From positions 806,001-870,000 of the forward strand of contig JAIXMG010000007.1 of NCBI GenBank assembly GCA_025201345.1: a DNA stretch of 64,000 nt. Direction: 5' to 3'. Shown here one piece after another: positions 10,803-25,100 of this stretch. Made by a program: the position numbers and the translations under genes. The number at the start of each line of letters is the position of its first letter. Positions within the stretch are counted from its first letter, which is position 1. The notes under the pieces were generated by a model that saw only the letters and a program-made list of their open reading frames with translations, was not told where the DNA came from and ran no database searches. Origin of the DNA: Thamnidium elegans (taxonomy: Eukaryota > Mucoromycota > Mucoromycetes > Mucorales > Mucoraceae).

Positions 10803-13057
10803 TTATTTTATTTTTTTACCTGATAATAAAGCCTTGTCAGCAAACCATCTTACATCAACATCCTTGTCTTGACCGAGTTTCTTGAGTACATCAATTACTT
10901 TGGTATCGACAAGTTCGGCTGTAGCGGGATCTTGCTTCAGAATAGGAGCCAGTACTTCAAGTGATTTAGCTACATTAAATCGAACATTGGGAATAGGATC
11001 ATCTACAAGTTCAATAACTGTTGAAAGTACTTTATCTTTAATGATATCAGATGTAAGAGAAGTAGCCATAGTCTACACACATATATATATATATATATAT
11101 TAGTGATTAATAAAAAAAAGGTAAATGTTTTTTATACTTTTCTTTTGTTACTTACAGTTAATGCAAAGAGTGTTGTCATTCTATAAAGATAATTATTATT
11201 ACGAGCCATCTCCATCACTTGAGGTAAAACAGTATTCTTGGCCCAGTCATGTCCAAATATTTCTACCAACTTTTTAAGATTTGTTGTAGCTGCGTCACGG
11301 ATTGAAAATACAGCATCTCCTAACCAAGATAAACATAAACTGAGAAGCTTTTCATCGAAAAATCCTACGCCTAATTGTGATGCCAACAATGGGATATATT
11401 CTATAATGGCTAATCTAACTCTCCATTGCTTGTCTTCTGCCAAATCAACAATAGCAGGTAAAAGAGATTGAGAAAGACGATCTACTCCAATCACTTGATT
11501 CACGTTTTCAAGTTTGGAAATAATGTTAAGTCTGACATCAGGGAAATCGTCTTTAAGTAATTGAAGGAATAAAGGTAAAAGGTATTCGATAGTTCTAAAC
11601 ATTTATACTCGTTAAAAATATGTAATAACCATACACACCCATACAACTTACAAGTCTTTGCCCAAGATAGGAGCTAATCCACTAATATTTGTAGCTACGG
11701 CTGCGCGTACATGTTGGTTGGTGTCAATAACAAGTTCTTTAATACAAGGAAGGATCTTTTCAATCACTACAGACTGTTCAATCTTTTCAGAAAAAATAGG
11801 TGCTTGTCCAATAGATAAAATCTTGACTTCTCCTTCACTATCCTTAATAAGACTGACAAACAATGTAACCATTTCTTCACGTGTGATCTGTTCACCAAAT
11901 GCTTCACAGAGCTACATACAAAAATATATTTATCAGTTATCAACATACATCTAATATTAAATATCCCAACTTACTTCGTTAAAATGAGTAGCTACCATAT
12001 ATCTTACTCTCCATGATCTATCTTGTCCTAATGCTTTAAGTGGTGCCAACAAGTACTGCTTTGATTCTTCAGGTGTCAACATTTTAGCAATTTGAACTAA
12101 ATCTTCTACGGTCAATAACCTTACAGTATCTTGATCATCGTTGGTCAATCGAAGAAACAAGGGTAAAATATGGCTAATTAATTGTTGCTGGCTTAATTCC
12201 TTTGAAAAGTTGGCAAGTGCTTTGGCAGCAGCTCTCTTGACCATAGGTGTGTCATCTTGAATCAATTGCGCAAATGCAGTTCGCAATTCGTTTTGTTGCT
12301 CTTCGGTACATTTAGAATAACCGGCTGCATAAAGACCACAGGCTGAAATACGTCCTGTAAACCATTCAGCGCTAGAAAGGCGCTTTAATAACGGAAGGAA
12401 GTAGTGCGTGATTTGTGAAGCATTGAGTAGACTGACAATTTGGTTCATGGATTCAACAGCCTTTTTTTTTTAAAAAAAAAAAAAATGTATTAAATTAGTT
12501 CACTAGTAAAAACATGTACCAATATATATATATATATATATATAATCTTACCTTATCTCTAACAAGTACTTCTTCAACTGAAGCCAAGTTCTCTAAAGGA
12601 CTCAACAAGTAATGAGCAAACTCAGGTCCACCTACATATTCAGAAAAATTAGCAAGTTCTTCTGCTACAGCTAAAAGAATTTCATCTTCGTCGTCAATTG
12701 ATTCTATAAAGTTTTTGTTGTTGTTTAAAGTTAATACAAATAAAAGCGCGTCTTTAAAAAATATATAATAAGTGTACCATTCAAGAAAGGAATCAATTCA
12801 TCTCGTGTTCTTTGAGGCCCTAAAGCCATGGCAATAGTACTTAAATTTCTAATGGCATTTAAACGTAATTGAACATCTTCGTTTTTAAGTTCATCTACAA
12901 GTACTGCAATAGGATAAACTTCTTGTTCCTCACTGGTACGAGGTTCGCCGAGATTCTCGGGTGCGGTGGTAGATGCTGTCACATTAGATGATGATGTGTT
13001 CATATCTGATAAATTACTGTCTGTTGCTGAAGGTGAATCAATCTCCATATTTAACAC
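10803..13057 (-). CDS. TPD3: PP2A scaffold subunit A (HEAT repeats)
   Basis: Six exons (13057-12778, 12703-12552, 12460-11975, 11911-11652, 11594-11156, 11072-10803) join in frame to 628 residues. A Ser/Thr-rich leader of about 45 residues precedes a continuous array of about 15 HEAT repeats. Clear examples are [59 protein letters not shown] and [21 protein letters not shown]. This is the PR65/A subunit that bridges catalytic and regulatory B subunits of protein phosphatase 2A. The family is usually about 590 residues, so the protein is complete with a slightly long N-terminus. The gene ends with a short basic tail, SGKKIK. Confidence 0.96.
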
Positions 13058-15000
13058 TAGTTGTTCTTTCTTTTTTTTTTATTAAAAAAAAAATTGGATA
13101 TGAAAAAGAGACAAGGTACAGTTTCCCTCCCAAATGGCCGGTTTTTTAAAATTTTGTAAAAAAAAAAAAAAAAAAGGCGGATTCCCAAATTCATACAATT
13201 GGGCGTTTTTAAAATAAAAGGGGTTCCCACTGCCAATTTGAGGATTTAGGGGTGTAAAAAACTACATTGCTTGACTTTTACTAGTCGGTGAATAGCCTTC
13301 TTTCATAAATAAGTAATATAACCTACAAGATTTCTGTCAGTTCATTACTAATTAACAGTCTGGTACTCACTACTCTTACTACTTTTATTTATTATCTGTT
13401 GCTTTTACACTTTAACCTCTCCCAAATATTTTTGGAAATATCATGTATATTATCAGCAGCATTAGAATCTCAATTTCACATCATTCCACCGCTTTAACTA
13501 CTCAATACGCTAGCTATGCCTTTAGACATATGTGGTAGATAATACATACAACAATTATTACCTTCCCTTATTATTGTCGTCCTTCTTTTCGGCTTCTTGT
13601 CTTTTTCTATTTTCCTTTGTGCATTTTCTTTTTTTTTATCGTTGCACTTTTTGCCACGGTTTACTAAAGTATTAGCCATCTCGTCTCTAGCTCTTCGACA
13701 GCCTTGATATAAATGTAACTTGATTTTTGAAGTATCATTTCGGTAAAATTAGATGTAAATTTGGTAGTTAGTTGTCTTGTCCTACACGTCTGAAATATAT
13801 CACAATATCGCGAATAATTTTATAAGCGTAGATTTAGGAAGTGTGTTGTTATAGATCAAAAAGACGGTAAAAATAAAAGTTAACCACAATTTAATTGAGG
13901 TATGTTTATTTAGTTTATGATCATTTTGGGGGTCAACCCCTTTGATTTTTCGGATTTTTTTCGCGATTACTCCGGATCAAATTTATGTATCTTTATAGAA
14001 AAAACAACGGTGATAGTATTCTATTTCAGGCGCTTCTAATGCATTAAAAAAACTAAAAATAATGAGCGAGCAATTACTGTTTAAAGGCCTTTTTTTACTT
14101 GACGCTTTAGCTAAGCGGATGTTAAGCTGGCGTTTTATTAAAAGCGTATTTACTCTCTCAGTTTTGGATGTAGCACTTTTATTTATAAATGAATAAAAAT
14201 GAGTTGTTACAGATCTTTAATCTTTGGTATGCTTAATAATAGTAATAGCAAACTGAATTCGACTTAATCACAAAAATAAAGCAAATAGGTGAGCGCACGT
14301 GATAAAAAAAAGTAGGGTTCTTTTTGCTATTTTTAAACAGTGATCACTCTTTCAATTTTTGCATTAGAGATATAAATTAAGATGTATTAGAAGCGTATAA
14401 ACAAGTAATTTATTGTCAACAACTTGCCCGTAACAAAAGACAAAGTGAATCCAGAGAAATCGCAAAACATCCGTGATTTTTGGCCCAAAAATGAAAAACG
14501 AAAAAAAACCAGAAAAGTACGTTTTTAATTTTTTTCATCAAAGATATATTTAAAACAACTATTTTGTATTATACAACTTGGGTCCAAAAAGCTTTTTCTG
14601 TTTTAAATTAAGAACCATTATTTGTTATAGCTGGTAAAATTAGCAGTGATTTCTTATGTGAGCGATTTTTAAGCTGCAATATCGCAATAATTATCACGCC
14701 ACAATTGCTCTCTTCTTTCAATTATTTTGCTCTTGCCCCTTTGGAGTGTTTTATTGTTACTACGTTTTTATAACTGACTTGGATAATATGGCACATTTTG
14801 TTGCTACATGCTCAATGTCAAAAAAATAAAAATACATGTTGCAAGTGGCGGATAAGATTAAGAAAAGAAAATAAAAGGAAAGTAAAAATAAAAGAAAGAT
14901 ATAAAAGAAAGATGTAAAAGGAATTGTATTTGCATTTGTTTGAGTTTAGAAATAGAGGTCGCTGTGGTACAAAGAAAATGTAACTGTCGATTACAAAGTA
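13058..15000. other. Gene-poor repeat-rich island, left part
   Basis: Nearly 2 kb without a gene model. It contains the dispersed repeat copy at 14543-14607. It also shows several short A/T-rich segments with GC-rich islands (for example GGGGGTCAACCCC near 13929), which look like decayed mobile DNA. No ORF longer than about 60 codons has recognisable content. Confidence 0.55.
14543..14607 (+). repeat. Dispersed repeat, copy 2
   Basis: Matches 6273-6338 through AACTATTTTGTATTATACAA and the following CAAAAAGCTTTTT block, with scattered substitutions and small indels. It sits in the gene-poor island. Confidence 0.6.
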
Positions 15001-15660
15001 TACAGTGTGTCCATTCTCATTTCGAAAGCTGCTTAAAAAAGTCCTTATTTAAATAAAAAGTTCCATATTAACTTCAAAAAGTGTTTGAACTAAATTCACA
15101 ATGTCTTCCAATTGAAGTTCGAAGGGCGTTTCAAATTAAGTTCGAATTTAATTGGTTGAATGCTCCATTTTGATTTCAAAAAATGTACCACCAAGTTCAA
15201 AAAGTGTTTGATTTGATTTTTAAAAATATTGTGTAAAGTTGACAAGGTGAGATAAACGAATATCATTACTTGCTTCAGCTATTCTTTGTGTGAGCGTTCC
15301 AGACTCTATAAGCTGGTTACCCCTTCACTCTATGCTTAACTAGAGCCCATAATTGTTCGATTGGATTTAATTTTGGAGTATGGAGGAAGATATACACATT
15401 TGTAGTCTTTGTGTCTTCTTCTATCACCTGGTTTACTTCACTCGATAAATGGATCGGGGGCATTGTACATGGCAAGGTAAAAATATTTCATTTTAGGATA
15501 TCTGCCCATGATGTTCAATGTCTCTCCGATAAAGTTAAGATGATGACCAGTTACTGCACCTTTCATTTGGGGAGCTTTAGGTGGGGCAGCTTTTCTATTT
15601 TTATCACCTTTGATCTAGATTTTTTTAGGTGGTACATGTAGTAAAAAGGTTTTTTTTATA
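15001..15660 (-). mobile_element. Decayed DDE transposon (Tc1/mariner superfamily)
   Basis: Minus-strand translation gives diagnostic pieces of a DDE transposase of the type common in Mucoromycota: GAVTGHHLNFIGETLNIM, then YLAMYNAPDPFIE, then in another frame VYLPPYS and KLNPIEQLWALVKHRVK. The second catalytic Asp position (normally DNAP) reads YNAP here. Stops and a frameshift interrupt the chain near 15430 and 15370, so the copy is inactive. Its 3' side ends near a TA at 15000-15001 followed by CAGTGTGTCCATTCTCATTT, a plausible terminal inverted repeat. The N-terminal half of the transposase and the other terminus, expected towards 16 kb, were not recognised. Confidence 0.75.
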
Positions 15661-16919
15661 TCAAGTTATAACAGATGAAGACATAATTTATGGTCGAATC
15701 AAGATTAAGCGATTATAAAACAACGTAATACGAGTGTTCGTTTTATGCAGACTCAACAAGTAAACGCAAACTCCTTTTTTTCCTTTGAAGGATATTTGTA
15801 TTTGCGTATCCTTTGGTCTGACATGAAGGCTCTACATTACCTTATCTTTATGATGGGATGTTATGAGTCTGACTTTTGGGGCAACTTCTAAAAGGGTTGA
15901 ATAATGAAGCAAACTGTAATATCATCCTCTTCTACAGTGGTCGTAAGTTTCTTTGAGATGGAAAGAAGAATACTTGGTCACGTAGATTGAAATGTAGTGA
16001 TAAGATAGTCGCTTGAGAAAATTTTGCCGTCAAATGTAAGCTGTATTGGGTATCATATCCCCTAATACTAAGTATTACTCAGATATTTACGCTGTTATTT
16101 CACAGTAGTCTGAAATAATCTCAACTTATAGGTTTTAATATCGTATTGTGATATATTTTTGCAAGAGACAGTATGTTATTCGGCAGCATTCTTGCACTTA
16201 AAATCAAGGTGTAGATTTTGGATGAGGACAATTGTTTGGCCGTATGATTCGCATAATTGAAGTTGCTTGGCGTTACTACGTTAAATGAATTGAAAATTTG
16301 GGCAGTATCCTTAATTATCTTGAGATGACTTGATGTTGAGTATGAAGACAGCGAGACAATAGGAAATACATGTCTTTGGGATATTGTTATGGCATGTATT
16401 TTTGGTCAGATTGATTCCGTATAGCTTAATCGGTTTCCCATGCCAAATACAATAACGCTCCTTTTGGTTTTTCTTTATCGATAACATTAAAGCGGATATG
16501 AATGATTATGCTGCGTACGTAAATAGAAACGGTTATATAGCACTATTAACTATTATTAGCTACTTAAACGGCTGATAAAAGAGTATTGCACATCTTGAAC
16601 ATTTCGAACTGATGTTATGTATTAACATTGCACGTTATAAAATAGTTTTATGATAAATTGTACCCGTACACTATATATTCCTTAGTAACGAGTGTTTTTG
16701 GTTGCAATAGTGGAAGGTTAACTGTACCTTTATCAACTGTCGATTGTGTAACTCTTACGAATATATACAGGCATCAAGCGTATTTCATGCTTTTTTCTGT
16801 ACGAATCGAAAGCAATTTAATACCCGATGATAGCCATTCACTTTCCGATTACAAAAACCTATTTTTTATGCTCTTCTTTTCTTTCTTTTTTTGCTCTCTT
16901 TCTTTTTATAAAACTAAAA
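15661..16919. other. Gene-poor island, right part
   Basis: No gene is supported. The part next to 15660 may hold the degraded N-terminal half of the transposon. The last 100 bp are pyrimidine-rich and form the leader of the mannosidase gene at 16920. Confidence 0.45.
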
Positions 16920-18881
<1,962 letters not shown>

Positions 18882-19036
18882 ATATTTTGAGGTCATTTCT
18901 ACACTTTTTTTTGTACAACGCTTTTTTTTTGTTGTTATTGTAAAAATGGAAATAAATAAATTTTATTATTGCGATTATATGCTATTGATTAGATTTTTTT
19001 TATTATAGAGTTACTCCTATACTATGTATTAATATC

Positions 19037-20922
19037 TTATCCGTGTGTTTTTCGAAAACTACTATACATTACCTCATATCCGTCACTTTCCTCTTCATCA
19101 CTTTCAAGTTTTGCTTTTTTAGACCTTTGTTTCTTTGGTGCAGGTTCTTCTCCCGCGCTACTTTCTTCTGCACTCTCTTCTTCTACTACCTCATCATCAT
19201 CATCCTCTTCCTCTTCCTCACTACTATCGTTTTCAATTATATAAGTTGGTTTAGACGCAGCTCTTTGTCTACTTCTACTGGGTCTACCCTTTTCTTCTAT
19301 AATCAAGCTAGTATCTAATCCCTCTACTTCCTTTTGTAAATCTCGTTTACGCTTAATAGCAGCACATTTTTCTAGAGAAGGATTTCCTTCTATACCCAAT
19401 TCCTTTAATATATCTTTGAGAACATTGATTTCTTGTTTAGCTGATTGACATGCTGCAATCTTGTTCTTTATAGAAAAGAAATGAACACCACATTTATTAA
19501 TGTATTGTCGCAAGCGTTTAATATGTTCTTCATCTTTGGCAGACCCAACAGGCTATTATGACATGTTTAATGTTATTATCATATTTATATATCATGTTTA
19601 TAACTTACACGGGCAGGTTTCTTTGGTTGTGATTTTTTAGGCTTATCTTCTTCTTCGTCACTACTAGTTTGAGGTTTTTTAGAGGTCTTCTTTTTTGGTT
19701 TCTCTTCTTCTTCTTCTTCCTCGGATTCGGAATTAACTATTCTTTTCTTATTTGTCTTTTTAGATGCGTCATCAGACTCAGAGTCACTAGCAACTTTCTT
19801 CTTAATAATCTTTTTCTTGGGTTTTTCCTCTTCTGATTCTTCTTCGTCGTCAGATTCAACTACCTTTGTATATGTACGTTTTATTTTAGGCTTTTCTTCC
19901 TCTTCTTCTTCGTCGCCGTCAGATTCAATTACTCTCTTTTTGAGGGCACGTTTAATTTTAGGCTTTTCCTCTTCTTCTTCATCATCGTCATTATCGGAGT
20001 CAACTGTCTTCTTTTTGACAACGCGTTTCTTTTTAGGCTTTTCCTCTTCCTCGTCATCTTCTTGATCTGACTCGATAGGTTTAGAGATTCGTTTTCTAGG
20101 CTTAGGAGTAAGTTCTTCTTCCTCGTCCTCACCGGATTCAATAGTCTTCTTTTTTACTACACGTTTCTTCTTTAGTTCTTCCTCCTCTTCCTCTTCGTTA
20201 TCTTCTTGATCTGATTCCACAACCTCGGATGCTCTCTTTCTAGGCTTGGGAGTAGGCTCTTCTTCCTCGTCCTCATCAGATTCAACAACCTTCTTTCTGA
20301 CTATACGCTTTGCCTCTTCCTCTTCCTCTTCTTGATCTGATTCAATGGCCTCGGCAGATTTCTTCTTTTGCTTGGGTTCCTCAAAATCGTCAGCTTCATC
20401 CATTTCAATATCTTCAGCAGGCGTTTTACGCTTTTTAACGTCTTTAGGAGCTTGATTCTTTGCTTTACGTTTAATGGGTGCGCTCTTAGGCTCTGCTTCT
20501 TCTTTTTCTTCTTGTGAGGCAACTTTTAAAATTGCCTCGTCAATCATGGTACTCAAGATCTTTTTCCATGGTGATTTCTTTAGTGCACCGTCTTCAAGAA
20601 CCTATACATATAAAAAGCAAGTTTTAAAGGGATAAAGGTTAACCAACGGAAGAAGAAAAAAAAACTTACAAATTGAGACTCTAGTTCTTTACGGATAATA
20701 CTAGCGGTTAATTCCCTATTCAATTTGATTAGATCGTGTTTTTTTAAAAAAAATAAAGTTGTTTTCTTACGATAAATCACCATTGTGAATGATTCTAAAA
20801 AAAAAGAAAAAAAAGAGCGTGTTAGAGAAAGGGAAACCTCTTTTAAAAAATAATTATACTTACTCTTCAAGTTTATTCTTGAATTCAGGTCTTTCTAAAA
20901 ACTCTTCTGTAACAGTTGACAT
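19037..20922 (-). CDS. HIRIP3-like histone chaperone with acidic repeats
   Basis: The minus-strand start at 20922 (MSTVTEEFLERPEFKNKLEE) leads through two small exons into a large exon (20601 to about 19611), then a last exon from about 19555, for roughly 550 residues. The N-terminal part (RELTASIIRKELESQ, then VLEDGALKKSPWKKIL) resembles DEK-C/HIRIP3 helices. The middle is about 300 residues of alternating acidic ESDxEEEE and basic KPKKKRVVKKK units. The C-terminus reads INKCGVHFF, KELGIEGNPSLEKCAAIK, then LDTSLIIEEKGRPSR, the HIRIP3 domain that binds H2A-containing histones in the HIRA pathway. ESD/E motifs are ideal casein kinase 2 sites. The extreme C-terminus after DGYE is uncertain, because a GTAATG donor is possible there. 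Confidence 0.8.
19640..20350 (-). repeat. Tandem acidic/basic coding repeats
   Basis: Inside the HIRIP3-like gene roughly ten units of about 25-32 codons repeat the plan ESD(x)EEEEE then KPK(K/I)KRxxKK. The units differ at many positions, so the array is old rather than a fresh expansion. Confidence 0.75.
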
Positions 20923-22162
20923 GATAAAATAAAAGAAAAGGAAGAAAAAAAAAAAAAGCGCGTAAAAAAAAAATTCCAAAAAAAGCTTAAAATGGAAACT
21001 TTCAATCTGCGGAACCATGGTGAGAAAATTCATAACGCATTTCACCAAAAAAATAAAATATTATAGCTTTATTGATGGGGAAGATTCTTGTTATATGTTC
21101 TATTTATACGTTCAGCAAAAAAAAAGGGGGGAGGGGGGTGTGATGTATTTTATTCGTTCCCTCAACTTCGTTTATTGCACATAAAAATGAATCTTGCATG
21201 AATCTAGTCGGGAACATCAGGTTCCTATTATATATCTCTATGAATGTGACCTATGTAAGAGCGAATGTTAGTTTTAAAATGAAAAAGAATCCATAAAAAT
21301 CGTCTTAGCTATACACGTAAATTCTTTATTTGATCCACCTATGTAATACGTTAAATATATATATATATATATAAAACAGATTTTGACCACTGCTAGTCAT
21401 TGTAAAATTGGCGTTTATTGCAATAAAATCACAAGGGAATGTAGAGCATTAAAAAAAAAGGCCATAATATGATTTAAAAAGCATGTTTACATGGGCGAAT
21501 TATTATAGCAGTTAATGATTTGAAGTTTAGAATGGATAGAGAAGTTATAAAGATCATTAATAAGATCTTGATTATAAACATAAGCAATTCTACTCGATAA
21601 GTTTTCTGTCATCATTCTCCCAGACTGCGATTTGTGGGGGTTGAAGCATTATCCAATACCAAATAACTTTTTTTCATCTGTATACATGACTTCAAGAAGT
21701 TCGTTCATATTACTTTTTCGCCGGTCTCTACATGTTGAAATCTTGATTCGAAGAAGCAAAAAAATAAATGCGTCATCAATGTTAAATAATAATGGCGGCA
21801 TTTCGAAGCCACTCTTTCGGCTAAACATTCTTCATCTATAAAATACTAATGACGTCTTTTTTTTTCAGCGCAAAAAAAAAAAAGAGCATTCCCACAGTTC
21901 ATCTTCTTTTCCTTTTTCTCTCTTTTTCGCATATATATTTATATTTTTGTATCATAGGAACTTATTTTTCCACCTTTTTTTCGTTCTTTCTTTTTTTTTA
22001 CTTGATAGTAAGTAAATGGATGATATTTTATTTTAAATAGATATGAAACTTACAAGTAACGCTAGCATATATACACGCGATATATATACCCTTTTTTTCT
22101 TTTTTTTTTTTTGTGCCAAGGAAAATCCAAGAATACCCTTTTTTATCTTTTTTATTTAAAAA
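20923..22162. other. Intergenic between HIRIP3-like and VPS10
   Basis: Divergent 1.2-kb spacer. It has a G-run (21125-21138), AT microsatellites near 21355-21372 and long pyrimidine tracts before the VPS10 start. No gene is supported. Confidence 0.5.
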
Positions 22163-25100
22163 ATGATACAATTATGGCAGATCTCGAGGAGAGGTCTGAT
22201 AATTCTGTATGTCGGATTATTTATATTGACGTTATTTAACAGTGTCCTGGCACAAAGTATTCAAAAGACAGGATTCGATAAAATTCCAAACAAGTTTTTT
22301 TATTTCAAAGATTCACAAGTATGGTAGTTTTTTAAAAAAAAAGAAAAAGAAAAAGAAAAGAGTTTTAATCTTTATTATTATAAAAAGGTAATTCTTTGGC
22401 TTGATGCAACTTCACATACCCTTTATCGATCAGAAAACCAAGGAAAAGATTGGGGAAAAGTGACCGAAATTGGAAACGAAGAAGCTAATTTCCTTTATGA
22501 GCATCCATTTGACGGAGATAGAGTAAGATATAATCTATATATTTAATCTTTTTTTCTTTTTTTAACGCTCTTTTTATTATTTATTTATAGGCCTACATTT
22601 TAGGTAAAAATAAAAAACATTGGAAAACAACAGATAAAGGAAGAACTTGGCAAGAGTTTACAACTCCTGTTGAACCAGCTACTGTTGGACCCCATCTATC
22701 TTTTCATGCTGAGAGAACAGGTTATGTATTATTTACTGGCTTCAAGTGCAAACTAGGATCTTGGACTGGCATTGATTGTCATGTAGAGGTAAAATAAATA
22801 AATAATCCCTTTTAAGCGCGCTTTTTATTTATTTACTCCTTCCCTTAGACTCATTATACACTTAATAATTTTGAAGAAATAACTTTATTACGTACTCATA
22901 CAGCATCATGTATATGGAGTCTCTCCAGTACACGTTTTGAAAACGCACCTGTAAAAGAAATCATGTGTGTCGAATCTCCTAAAAAATCTGGCTTAACCAG
23001 TTTATTAAATCCTGATGAATTCCGTCTAGTTCAAACTGAGGATTTTTTCCGTACCGAACAAGTAGTTAATTTCAGTAGTGGACGAGACGTAAAAGGAGTG
23101 ATTGCTGTCAGTGCCATCAACCGATTTATTGTTGCTGTTGTCAAACCTTTTCCCGATAAAGCCGATATGATATTCTATATCTCGCAAGATGGAGAGAATT
23201 GGCATCAAGCTGTGTTCCCTGAAGGAGCTGAATTACACGAAAAATCATTTACTATTGTCGAAAGTCCTGGAGCTTCATTGATGGTAGATGTGTTGGGTGG
23301 CGGTAGTGATCAATTTGGGTCACTTTACAAGTCTAATTCAAACGGTACCTTTTTTGTAAAGAGTTTAGAGAACACTAATCGAAACATGATGGGTTTTGTT
23401 GATTTCGAACGTATTCAAGGCGTTGAAGGAATCTTAATTGCAAATGTGATTATGAATCCTAGAGAAGTTGAATCTCAAATTGCAGAAAAAGTGATTCGTA
23501 CTCGTATGAGTTTTGATGATGGTGCTAGTTGGAATCAAATATCGACTGTTAGAGATACTGGCGGTAGAAGTATGGGTTGTTCTGAGAAAGAATGTGCTCT
23601 TCATTTACATTCTGTTACGTCAAACCATAATACTGGACAAGTAACTTCTTCTGAATCTGCTATTGGTGTTATGATGGGTGTAGGTAATTACGGTGCCAAC
23701 TTGTTGGAGTACGATGAGTGTGATACGTTCTTGTCTACCGATAGTGGTATAACTTGGAAGATGGTACGCGAAGGAGCTCATAAATACGAGTTTGGAGATA
23801 TGGGTACATTATTAGTCTTGATCGATGATGAAAAAGAAACCGATCATGTTTGGTGGAGTAAAGATCGTGGTGACAGTTGGGATAAATACGATCTTGGTCT
23901 CTCTGTGCGAGCCAGAATGTTAACTACCGACCCTGAATCTTCATCCCGTAACTTTTTATTGATCGGCAGCTCAGTTCGTTCCTCTGATTCAAAGATCCAA
24001 GCTATTCAACTTGATTTTGCAAACATCTTTAATCGTCAATGTGAATTAAATGAACGTGATGATAATAAGAGTGATTTTGAAAAATGGTTTGCTCGTGATA
24101 TTACGGATGGACCTGATTGTTTAATGGGCCATGAACAAATGTTCTATCGTCGTAAGGCGGATCGTGCTTGTTACGTTGGACTAGACTATCAAGATCCTGT
24201 AGTTGAATTAAGGAACTGTCATTGTACACGCTCAGATTATGAATGTGATTATAATTTTATTCGTAACGATAATGGAGATTGTACACGTATTGGCCCTGAC
24301 CTTATTTCTGAAGATGTTTGTAAATCAAAGGATGATATGTATCCTGGGTCTAGTGGATACAGACTTATTCCTGGAAACACTTGTGAGCTTGGTAGTGGAA
24401 AATCTTTAGATGAACCTGTTGATCGTAAATGTGGTGATAATGTTGGTGGTATCATTGCATCTCCTTCTCAAGGTAACAGCGGTGGTAATAGTTTAGCTAA
24501 ACCATCTGATGACAATATTTCAAAGAATACAATTGTATTTAATGATGAAATTGAACAATTCATTTATCTTCGTCAATCTGAAACTATCTTGGTTCGCCTT
24601 CGTAATGGTGAACTATGGCGCTCCGGTGATCAAGGTACCAAGTGGACCCGAGAACTTGAAAAGGAAGGACCCGTTCTTAATGTTATTTTACATGAGTTTG
24701 ATGATGATCGTGTTTATGCAATTTTGGAAGACGGGCTCTTTATTAGTGAAGATGAAGGAGATAAATGGCGTTCTGTCAGAGTACCTTACCCTCCTAGTCG
24801 ACGTGCTGGTAATGTATTAGATTTCCATCCTCAAGAGAAAGACTGGTTGATCTTTATTGGACTATCCAATGATCCTGAGCCTCACAACGAAGCTTTTATC
24901 TCTCGTAACCATGGTCGTGATTGGGGATCTCTTGACTTGTATGTTGAAAAATGTATCTTTGGTCGTGATTCAAAATTTGATATTAAAAAGGAAACCATAT
25001 TTTGTTCTGCTTATGACAAACACGATATTGGCGGAGACTTAAGGTTGTTACGTACCACGGATTGGGGAAATACAGTTGTTCGTTACTTTGCAAATGTGGT

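Noticed and set aside
13920..14520. Possible terminal inverted repeat pair (GAAAAATC/GATTTTT-type blocks near 13950 and 14470) of a MITE
   Set aside because: Matching is short and AT-rich with no clear target duplication, so it is not distinguishable from chance.
15411..15641. Plus-strand 76-codon frame near the transposon
   Set aside because: The opposite strand gives DDE transposase motifs, which explains the sequence better.
19817..20065. Plus-strand Ser-rich frame over the HIRIP3-like gene
   Set aside because: It is the antisense shadow of the acidic repeats; Ser codons arise from reverse-complemented Glu/Asp codons.
20860..21048. Longer start for the HIRIP3-like gene at 21048
   Set aside because: The extension is poly-Phe from T-runs; the ATG at 20922 gives the family-like N-terminus.
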